Positions 58,225-64,000 of a DNA stretch of 64,000 nt are shown in pieces. Numbering within the stretch: position 1 is the first letter of the stretch; each line of letters begins with the position of its first letter. The notes beneath the pieces were generated by a model. It searched no databases, was not told where the DNA came from, and saw only the letters and a list, made by a program, of their open reading frames with translations. Both the position numbers and the translations under genes were made by a program. The stretch comes from Aeolococcus sp050734155 (GTDB taxonomy: Bacteria > Chloroflexota > Dormibacteria > Aeolococcales > Aeolococcaceae). Location of the stretch: the NCBI GenBank assembly GCA_050734155.1, contig JBOHUD010000020.1, positions 1-64,000 of the forward strand. Reading direction: 5' to 3'.

Positions 58225-59610
58225 CTACAACGGAAGCTGACCGGTGTCGATGTTGCGCAGCTGCTTGAGCAGGCGGGCCTTGCCGCGCACCCCCTTGGTC
58301 CCCTTGCCGCCGCCGAGCATCTTCATCATGGACTGCATCTGCTCGAATCCCTTGAGCAGCTTGTTGACGTCTGCGATGGCAGTGCCGCTGCCGGCGGCGA
58401 TGCGCTTGCGCCGCGACCCCTTGATGACCTCCGGGTGGGTGCGTTCGCGGGTGGTCATGGAGAGCACGATCGCCTCCATCCGCGCCAGGTCCTTCTCGCC
58501 GGGCATGACCCCGCCCTGCTGCTGGGCCTGGGCCAGCAATTTCTTGCCCCCGGGCATCATGCCGAGGACTCCCTCGAGCGGGCCCATCCTGCGCACCTGG
58601 CGCATCTGCTCCAGCCAGTCCTGCATGGTCAGCTTGCCCGCGAAGGAGCGCTCCAGCATCTCCTCGGCCTGCCCCTGGTCGACGTGCTCCTGGGCGCGCT
58701 CGATCAGGGTGAGGATGTCGCCCATGCCGAGGATGCGCGAGGCCATGCGGTCGGGCGCGAACGCCTCGAACTCCGACACCTTCTCACCGGTGCCGCAGAA
58801 GAGGATGGGTTTGCCGATCGCCTCGCGCATGGACAGCGCCGCACCGCCGCGCGCATCGCCATCTAGCTTGGTGAGGATCACCCCCTCGACCCCGACCGCC
58901 TCCTCGAATGCCCTGGCGACGTTGACCGCCTCCTGCCCGGTCATGGCGTCGACCACCAGGAGCGTGTCGTGGACCTCGACCTGGCGGCGGATCTGCCTGA
59001 GCTCGTCGAGCATCACGGAGTCGATCTGCAGGCGCCCCGCGGTGTCGAGGATCACCACGTCGCAATTGAGGCGCCTGGCCTCGTCCACCCCGCGCCTGCA
59101 AAGTTCCGGTGGCTTGGCCTTGCCGTCGGGCATGGCCACCGGGAGCTGGTTGTCCTTGCCGAGCCGTTCCAGCTGCTGGGCCGCGGCCGGGCGATGGGTG
59201 TCGGCGGCCACCAGCAGCGGGCGGTGCCCCTCCTTGCGCACCGCCAGGGCCAGCTTGGCCGCCGTGGTCGTCTTGCCGCTTCCCTGCAGCCCGAGAAGCA
59301 TGATCACCGTCGGCGGCTGCGGCTGGTAGCGCACCCGGCGCTGCTCACCACCGAGCAGGGCGGTCAGCTCCTCGTTGACGATGGCCACGATGGTCTGGCC
59401 GGGGGTCAGGGATTCCAGCACGTCGGCCTGCACGGCCCGCTCACGGATCCGTTCCACGAAGGCGCGGGCCACCTTGAAGTTGACGTCGGCCTCGAGAAGT
59501 GCCAGGCGCACCTCGCGCAACCCGGCCTCGACGTCCTCCCTGCTGAGCTTCCCCTTGCCGGAGAAGCGCTTGAAGACGTCGCCGAGCCGGTCGGACAGGG
59601 AGTCGAACAT
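58225..59610 (-). CDS. ffh: Signal recognition particle protein Ffh
   Basis: The SRP54 GTPase that binds signal sequences. The N domain (MFDSLSDRLGDVFKRFSGKGKLSREDVEAGLREVRLALLEADVN) and G domain (LLGLQGSGKTTTAAKLA, ADTHRPAAAQQL, DVVILDTAGRLQID, VILTKLDGDARGGAALS) precede a methionine-rich M domain (MEEM-like QMRQVRRMGPLEGVLGMMPGGKK, FEQMQSMMKMLGGG). The length is 461 residues. ATG 59610 shares one base with the ylxM stop. ftsY and the SMC gene lie just upstream. Confidence 0.97.
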   Translation of the reverse strand: MFDSLSDRLGDVFKRFSGKGKLSREDVEAGLREVRLALLEADVNFKVARAFVERIRERAVQADVLESLTPGQTIVAIVNEELTALLGGEQRRVRYQPQPPTVIMLLGLQGSGKTTTAAKLALAVRKEGHRPLLVAADTHRPAAAQQLERLGKDNQLPVAMPDGKAKPPELCRRGVDEARRLNCDVVILDTAGRLQIDSVMLDELRQIRRQVEVHDTLLVVDAMTGQEAVNVARAFEEAVGVEGVILTKLDGDARGGAALSMREAIGKPILFCGTGEKVSEFEAFAPDRMASRILGMGDILTLIERAQEHVDQGQAEEMLERSFAGKLTMQDWLEQMRQVRRMGPLEGVLGMMPGGKKLLAQAQQQGGVMPGEKDLARMEAIVLSMTTRERTHPEVIKGSRRKRIAAGSGTAIADVNKLLKGFEQMQSMMKMLGGGKGTKGVRGKARLLKQLRNIDTGQLPL

Positions 59611-59936
59611 CAGGCTCTGCTCAGCTCCAGGCTGGCAACGCGGGCCCGCAGATCGGCTTCCACGGCGTCGCGGCGATCGAGCTCGGCGACGACGGCGAGC
59701 CGCTCCTCGAAGTGCTCCAGCTGAGCCAGGCCCCGGCGCACCAGGTCGTGCGCCCCACTGCGACTGCAGCGCAGATGCTCGGCGAGCTCGGTGATCGACC
59801 AATCCTCATCGAGGTGGAGGCGGCAGGCCTCGCGCTGATGGTCGGTGAGCAGACCCGAGTAGACGTCGAGGAGGCGCTGGTGCCGCCGGTGGGCGGCCGG
59901 GCGGAGCGAGGAGGCGGACGCGTGTGTCAAGGGCAA
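59610..59936 (-). CDS. ylxM: YlxM-like helix-turn-helix protein
   Basis: A 108-residue protein with RRHQRLLDVYSGLLTDHQREACRLHLDEDWSITELAEHLRCSRSGAHDLVRRGLAQLEHFEERL. This matches the YlxM/p13 family encoded in front of ffh, with a sigma-70 region 4-like helix-turn-helix. TTG 59936 or the TTG two codons later is the start; both follow a TAGAAT box closely. Its role in SRP expression or assembly is not settled. Confidence 0.88.
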   Translation of the reverse strand: MPLTHASASSLRPAAHRRHQRLLDVYSGLLTDHQREACRLHLDEDWSITELAEHLRCSRSGAHDLVRRGLAQLEHFEERLAVVAELDRRDAVEADLRARVASLELSRA

Positions 59937-59940
59937 GGCC

Positions 59941-59956
59941 TTGACATTCTAGTCAA
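59941..59956. promoter_or_regulatory. Palindrome over the -10 box of ylxM-ffh
   Basis: TTGAC-ATTCTA-GTCAA is a perfect 5-bp inverted repeat whose six-base centre is, on the minus strand, the TAGAAT -10 hexamer (59951-59946). The hexamer ends nine bases before TTG 59936, a near-leaderless layout. The symmetry suggests an operator through which a dimer, possibly YlxM itself, could block the promoter. Confidence 0.5.
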
Positions 59957-60066
59957 TCTGGAGGGGCCGGCGTCACGCAAGTCGTGGGTTGAGTGGGAGG
60001 GCGAGACCAGTTCGGCGCGGAGCCGCAGGCGTGGAGGCCGGTCCAATGGGTGAGCGGACGGCCCAC

Positions 60067-60093
60067 GGCGGGATGGATGCACACGGCCCCGCC
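60067..60093. terminator. Inverted repeat after the lipoprotein gene
   Basis: GGCGGG and CCCGCC form a six-base-pair stem around a 15-base loop, about 28 bases beyond the lipoprotein stop. There is no T run. The remainder of the 184-base gap before ylxM shows nothing recognisable. Confidence 0.3.
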
Positions 60094-60120
60094 ATCATCG
60101 AGCACCGCTCTCACCAACTC

Positions 60121-60720
60121 TTACGAAAGCAGATAGGTGGTCTCTGCATATCGGCCAGGGGCACCGTTGATCGTATAGGGGAGCAACAGGAAGTACTTGC
60201 CGGCAGGCACAGCGGTGCCGTTCTGGCGCGCCCGCGCCCAGACCAGCGAAAATCGGGCCGACGACATCGCTGCAACGGTCATGGTCGGAGCCGTACCCGG
60301 ATTGGCCACCCGCCAATCCCAAACTCCGGTCGAGAATGCTGCGTATGGGAGTGGCTTGCTCGGATCACGTCTTGTGCTCGGATCAGACGACAGGACAAAG
60401 ACATCGAAGCCAATCACCATTGCTGCGCTGGTTCTGTTGTCGATCTCAACCGCCGCGGAGGGATCGATGCCCGGGGGGGCCTCGGTTACACCATCGCCGA
60501 GTGCACCCTTCCAATCAACCGATAACGCCGGCAATTCCGGCCCAACTGCGGCTCGCGCAGATCCTGCTGGAACGGAGGATGGCCTCACGGTGGGGAGTGT
60601 TGAGCGCGACCCTGCATGCTGTGCGCCGCATCCGCAGGAGAAGGCGGAGAGCACCACGCAGACTGCGAATCTGGTGATTGACCCATGGTGGGTCTTGTGG
60701 TGTTGTGTCTTCAGTCTCAT
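60121..60720 (-). CDS. Putative lipoprotein with BsuPI-like domain, orphan
   Basis: A 199-residue secreted protein. A basic His-rich start (MRLKTQHHKTHHGSITR) leads into the hydrophobic FAVCVVLSAFSC-GCG segment, so a lipobox cysteine is likely. After a Ser/Pro/Ala linker the C-terminal ~120 residues form a beta-sandwich-like region: AVEIDNRTSAAMVIGFDVFVL, VWDWRVAN, SLVWARARQNG and VPAGKYFLLLPY. That pattern recalls the BsuPI/intracellular-proteinase-inhibitor and FlgD-like Ig folds. Codon use (AGA, ACA, CAT, TCA) is much less GC-rich than neighbours, pointing to transfer or weak selection. Start chosen at ATG 60720; GTG 60768 is possible. Confidence 0.7.
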   Translation of the reverse strand: MRLKTQHHKTHHGSITRFAVCVVLSAFSCGCGAQHAGSRSTLPTVRPSSVPAGSARAAVGPELPALSVDWKGALGDGVTEAPPGIDPSAAVEIDNRTSAAMVIGFDVFVLSSDPSTRRDPSKPLPYAAFSTGVWDWRVANPGTAPTMTVAAMSSARFSLVWARARQNGTAVPAGKYFLLLPYTINGAPGRYAETTYLLS

Positions 60721-60751
60721 CTCTGTAGGTCCCGTGACCGTTTCGCTCCTC

Positions 60752-60757
60752 AGCATA
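60752..60757 (-). promoter_or_regulatory. Possible -10 box of the lipoprotein gene
   Basis: TATGCT with a loose TTGGGC 18 bases upstream precedes the lipoprotein ATG by 31 bases. It lies inside the alternative longer reading frame, which supports the shorter start. Confidence 0.35.
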
Positions 60758-60863
60758 CCGCCAGCCACGGGAGCGGCCCAAGGTTATGAAAAGGTACGGG
60801 TGGACCCGACGGAAACCTCATGCTTTCGGTACGGGCACCTTGCCAGAGTCGTGCTCTTGTCGC

Positions 60864-60879
60864 GCCTGTCTGGACAGGC
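60864..60879. repeat. 16-bp palindrome downstream of ftsY
   Basis: GCCTGTC-TG-GACAGGC is perfectly symmetrical except for its two central bases. It is followed on the + strand by two direct copies of GGCAGTTC (60877-60884 and 60892-60899). It lies between the ftsY stop and the orphan lipoprotein gene. The loop is too small for a good hairpin; a protein-binding site or a scar of an integrated element is possible. Confidence 0.4.
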
Positions 60880-60911
60880 AGTTCACCTCTGGGCAGTTCG
60901 CCCGGCTCGGC

Positions 60912-61886
60912 TCAGTTGGTGCTGGGCACCTCGAGCACGCCCGCGAACAGCGCGTCCAGGTACGCCACCGGGTCGAACACGTTGAGGTCGTCGATACCCT
61001 CGCCGAGCCCGACCAGCTTGACGGGGACGCCGAGGTCCGCCTCGATCGCCAGGATGGTGCCACCGCGAGAGGTGCCGTCAAGCTTGGTGAGCACGATCCC
61101 GGTCAGCTTCATGGCGGTGTGGAAGGCACGCGCCTGGGCCACCGCGTTCATCCCCGTCGGTGCCTCGATGACCAGCAGGGTCTCGTGGGGGGCCTCGGGG
61201 ATGGAGCGCTCGATCACCCGGCGCACCTTCTCCAGCTCCGCCATGAGGTTGCTCTTGGTGTGGAGGCGGCCCGCGGTGTCGACCAGGACCACGTCGGCAC
61301 GCCGCGCCAGAGCCGCCTGGATGGCGTCGTACACCACCGCTCCCGGGTCGGCACCCGGCTGATGGGCGACGACCGCGGTCCCGCTGCGGTCGGCCCAGAG
61401 TCGCATCTGGTCGATGGCCGCGGCGCGAAAGGTGTCGGCCGCCGCCACCAGCGGGGTCAGTCCCTCGCCGCGGAGCCGGTGGGCGAATTTGCCCAGCGTG
61501 GTGGTCTTGCCGCTGCCGTTGACCCCGACCACCACCACCACGCTGGGGCGCGCCTCGATGTGGAGGCTGCGGTCGCGGACCTGGAGCAGGCTGAGCATCT
61601 CGGCCTTCAGCGCTCCCAGCGCCTCCGCGGCGGTGCCGATGCGCTCCAGCCGCACCCGCTCGCGCAGAGACGCGACCAGCTGCTCGGCCACCCCCATGCC
61701 GGCGTCGGCACCGACGAGGATCTCCAGGAGGTCGTCGTAGAACTCGTCGTCGAGGTCGCGACGGAGGAGGACGGCGTCGCGCACCTGCTCGCTGAAGGCC
61801 AGCGAGGCGCGGTCCATGTGCCGCGACATCCGCCGCCACCAGGCCTCCCGATGGGCGCGCGACACCACCTCGCCGCTCACCGGCAC
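60912..61886 (-). CDS. ftsY: Signal recognition particle receptor FtsY
   Basis: The SRP receptor GTPase: VVVVVGVNGSGKTTTLGKFAHRL, AADTFRAAAIDQMRLWADR, VVLVDTAGRLHTKSNLMAELEKV, IVLTKLDGTSRGGTILAIEADLGVPVKLVGLGEGIDDLNVFDP. The N domain (EQVRDAVLLRRDLDDEFYDDLLEILVGADAG) is complete. There is no acidic A domain; the N-terminus is only about 40 residues and contains AHREAWWRRM. Start GTG 61886 or 61880, a few bases after the smc stop. The smc-ftsY-ffh series is a conserved cluster. Confidence 0.95.
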   Translation of the reverse strand: MPVSGEVVSRAHREAWWRRMSRHMDRASLAFSEQVRDAVLLRRDLDDEFYDDLLEILVGADAGMGVAEQLVASLRERVRLERIGTAAEALGALKAEMLSLLQVRDRSLHIEARPSVVVVVGVNGSGKTTTLGKFAHRLRGEGLTPLVAAADTFRAAAIDQMRLWADRSGTAVVAHQPGADPGAVVYDAIQAALARRADVVLVDTAGRLHTKSNLMAELEKVRRVIERSIPEAPHETLLVIEAPTGMNAVAQARAFHTAMKLTGIVLTKLDGTSRGGTILAIEADLGVPVKLVGLGEGIDDLNVFDPVAYLDALFAGVLEVPSTN

Positions 61887-61890
61887 ACGC

Positions 61891-64000
61891 TCACATCGCG
61901 GCGCGGATGGTCGACTGGCGCAACCCCACCACGTTGCTCTCCGCAACCGTCTCACCGGACTGGGCGTCGAAGCGCACGCTGATCACCGAGCTCACCCCAT
62001 CACTGTCGCTGGTGACGCCGTGGAGCGCGTCGGCCGCCGCCATGGTGATGTGGTTGTGGGTCACCACGATGAACTGCTGGGCTGCGGCGAGGCGCCTGAG
62101 CAGCCTGGTGAAACGGAGCACGTTGCTGTCGTCGAGCGGCGCGTCGACCTCGTCGAACACGTAGAAGGGCGAGGGATTCACCTGCTGGAGGGCGAGGATC
62201 ACAGCCAGCGCGGTCAGCGCCCTCTCGCCGCCGCTGAGCAGGCTGAGCGGCTGCAGCCGCTTGCCGGGAGGCTGGGCGAGGATCTCCACCCCCACGTGCG
62301 GCGAGCTCCTGCCGAGGTTGTCCTCAACCTGGAGGAGATCCGGCTCCTCCCGGCGCAGCGTGGCCCGTCCCCCCGGGAACAGCTCGCTGAAGAGCTCGTG
62401 GAAATGCAACGAGACGGCGCCGAAGACTGCCTCGAAACGGCTGTCGACGGCGCTGATCAGGCGCGCCGCCATGGCGCGGATGTCGGCGCAGGCGCTGCCC
62501 AGGTCGTCGCGGCCGGCGCGGAGGATCGCCACCCGTGCCGCCAGCTGCTGGTGCTGCTCGGGGGCCAGAGCGTTGACCGGCCCCATCGCGGCGACCCGGC
62601 GCTCCAGGCGAACGATCTCCCGCTCGGCGCGGTCGGCGTCACCGGCCTGGGGCTCGGGGGCCTCGTCCTCCTCGTCATCGCGCACCACCTCGGCCAGCTC
62701 GGCAACCCTGGCCGAGGCGGCGGCCACCTCCTGCCCCGCGGCGGCGCGCTCGTCCTCGGCGCGCGCCAGGACGACGGCGACCTCGGCGCGCTCGGCCTCC
62801 AGCGCCGCCACCGCGCGCTCGGACTGGGCGAGGTCGGGAGAGGTCGCGGAGAGAGCCTCGAGCGCCGCGGCCACCGCGGCCGTGGCCGCCCCCCGCGCGG
62901 TGGCCGCGGCCCGTCCGTGGGCGATCGCCCCCAGCACCTCGAGCTCGACTGTGAGCACGCGCATCTCGTTGGCGGTGCACCGGGCCGTGGCCGTCTCCGC
63001 CCCCCGGCGCGCGGCCTCGATGCGCAGTGACCGCTCGGCGCCTTCGGCAGCCACTCGGCCGGCCTCGACCTCGACCGCCCGCAACGCCTCCTCCGCGTCA
63101 CTCGCCGCGGTCCGTGCATCCGCCAGCACGCCCCGTCCCGCCTCAGCGCCGGCACGGGCCTCGTCGAGCCGCACCTGGGCGTCGCCCAGCCTCGCGGCGG
63201 CGGCGCTGTCAGCACCCGCCAGGGAGTCGCGCTCTCGATCACGGGCATCCAGCTCCGCTCGCGCCGCCTCGAGGCGGGCCGTCTCTGCGGCAAGGGCATC
63301 GCCCGCCGCCGTCGCCCGGGCCGCGGCCTCCGCCGTCTCCACCCGAGCGCGCTGCAGCTGTTCGAGGCTGCGCCGCTCCGCTGCCTCGGCGGCGGCGAGC
63401 TCGGTGGCGGCAGCGGAGCGCGACGCCTCGGCGCGGCGCTCGAAGCTCATGGCCTGCTCCGCCAGCGCGGCGGCCTCGTGCTCCTGGGCGGCGAGCAGCA
63501 GCGTGCGGCCCGGCCGGCCGCCGCCGCGCAGCCCCGAAGTGGTGAGGACGGTGCCGTCGGGAAGCACAGCCCGCCCCCCCGCCGCCACCACCGGCGGTGC
63601 GCCGTTCGGATCGTCGACCAGCCACGTTCCGGCCAGGCACTGCGCCAGGGTGGCCTCGATGCCCGGCTCGGCGCGGAGGCAGGAGAGCGCGGTCCGGGCG
63701 CCGGCGGGGCCCGGAAGCGGAGCCGGGACGCCGCCTGCCCGGCGAAGCAGAAGCTCCTCGCGGGCGGAGCTGGTGTCGAGAAGCGCTGCCGCCGCGTCGA
63801 GGTCGTCGACGATCCAGGCGCCGAGATGGGCTTCGAGGGCCGCCTCCACCGCCGGCCCGTCCGCCGGGTCGACGACGCTGAAGCAGTCGACGAGGCGGCG
63901 CGCTTCGAGCTCTCCCGCCGCCACCGCGGCGGCGATCGCCCCGCGGCCGCCCAGCGCTCCCTCCACCTGCCCCCGCAGGGCTGCGGACCGGGCCAGGGCA
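61891..64000 (-). CDS. smc: Chromosome segregation protein SMC, C-terminal part
   Basis: The gene enters from beyond the right edge, so the N-terminal Walker A head and first coiled coil are missing. The visible ~700 residues begin in the hinge (RRLVDCFSVVDPADGPAVEAALEAHLGAWIVDDLDAAAAL and SGLRGGGRPGRTLLLAAQEHEAAALAEQAM). A long Ala/Glu/Arg coiled coil follows, then the C-terminal head with GRATLRREEPDLLQVEDNLGRSSPHVGVEILAQPPGKRLQPLSLLSGGERALTALAVILALQQ and Walker B PSPFYVFDEVDAPLDDSNVLRF. It works with ScpA and ScpB, both encoded in this window. Confidence 0.95.
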   Translation of the reverse strand, partial: ALARSAALRGQVEGALGGRGAIAAAVAAGELEARRLVDCFSVVDPADGPAVEAALEAHLGAWIVDDLDAAAALLDTSSAREELLLRRAGGVPAPLPGPAGARTALSCLRAEPGIEATLAQCLAGTWLVDDPNGAPPVVAAGGRAVLPDGTVLTTSGLRGGGRPGRTLLLAAQEHEAAALAEQAMSFERRAEASRSAAATELAAAEAAERRSLEQLQRARVETAEAAARATAAGDALAAETARLEAARAELDARDRERDSLAGADSAAAARLGDAQVRLDEARAGAEAGRGVLADARTAASDAEEALRAVEVEAGRVAAEGAERSLRIEAARRGAETATARCTANEMRVLTVELEVLGAIAHGRAAATARGAATAAVAAALEALSATSPDLAQSERAVAALEAERAEVAVVLARAEDERAAAGQEVAAASARVAELAEVVRDDEEDEAPEPQAGDADRAEREIVRLERRVAAMGPVNALAPEQHQQLAARVAILRAGRDDLGSACADIRAMAARLISAVDSRFEAVFGAVSLHFHELFSELFPGGRATLRREEPDLLQVEDNLGRSSPHVGVEILAQPPGKRLQPLSLLSGGERALTALAVILALQQVNPSPFYVFDEVDAPLDDSNVLRFTRLLRRLAAAQQFIVVTHNHITMAAADALHGVTSDSDGVSSVISVRFDAQSGETVAESNVVGLRQSTIRAAM

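Noticed and set aside
60197..60985. A 262-residue plus-strand frame across the lipoprotein gene
   Set aside because: It lacks a signal peptide or domain and crosses into ftsY; the minus-strand frame has a clear lipoprotein signal.
1..64000. CRISPR arrays, insertion sequences, prophage genes, toxin-antitoxin pairs
   Set aside because: I saw no regularly spaced repeats, transposase or integrase motifs, or typical toxin-antitoxin pairs. The baseplate-J resemblance is limited to one membrane protein and no phage neighbours accompany it.

Overview
The window is 64 kb of very GC-rich (about 70% G+C) bacterial chromosome. Every convincing gene lies on the minus strand, so transcription runs from high to low coordinates. 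There is no rRNA, tRNA, CRISPR array or insertion sequence. The content is core: protein export, ribosome assembly, tRNA charging, isoprenoid, phospholipid, shikimate and NAD metabolism, recombination and chromosome segregation. The very high GC, a separate NAD-synthase glutaminase, a shikimate kinase/dehydroquinate synthase fusion, HslUV, and a bitopic baseplate-J-like protein next to alaS suggest a deep-branching Terrabacteria lineage near Chloroflexota, for example Dormibacterota. This assignment is inference from gene content only.

Layout in transcription order (right to left). (1) 64.0-60.9 kb: smc (C-terminal half) and ftsY, then an orphan lipoprotein of atypical composition. (2) 59.9-52.8 kb: ylxM-ffh-rpsP-khpA-rimM-trmD-rplS-yraN, then comM-dprA. 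(3) 52.7-39.7 kb: topA-hslV-hslU, rpsB-tsf-pyrH-frr, uppS-cdsA, dxr-rseP-ispG. (4) 39.6-36.2 kb: a four-gene OpuC-type glycine betaine/compatible-solute ABC transporter. (5) 36.1-29.1 kb: proS, rel, hisS-aspS. (6) 28.9-27.0 kb: two small membrane proteins, a degenerate RsbW-like anti-sigma and a SigB/SigF-type sigma factor, with a SigB-type promoter in front. (7) 26.9-18.3 kb: alaS, an FtsA/PilM-like ATPase, a bitopic membrane protein, ruvX, mltG, aroE and a prepilin peptidase. (8) 18.3-11.2 kb: aroC-aroKB-aroQ-efp-asp23-nusB-xseA-xseB, then (from 11.9 kb) tlyA-nadK-recN-scpA-scpB-rluB-cmk-plsC. (9) 4.9-0 kb: dinG, NAD-synthase glutaminase, nadE, rsmI (partial).

Two expression habits recur. 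About thirty adjacent gene pairs overlap by 1 or 4 bases (NTGA or TGATG), implying pervasive translational coupling. Most transcription-unit starts instead carry a TANNNT -10 hexamer only 6-10 bases before the start codon (dinG, tlyA, aroC, hisS, rel, proS, comM, ylxM, a small membrane gene), which predicts leaderless mRNAs.

The best candidates for something undescribed are the sigma/anti-sigma locus at 27.0-28.9 kb, whose anti-sigma lacks the ATP-binding and catalytic residues of its family and whose promoter looks auto-regulatory, and the actin-like ATPase/membrane-protein pair inserted between alaS and ruvX. yraN, and a 66-codon ORF at 28.3-28.5 kb, have no ATG, GTG or TTG start and probably use CTG.
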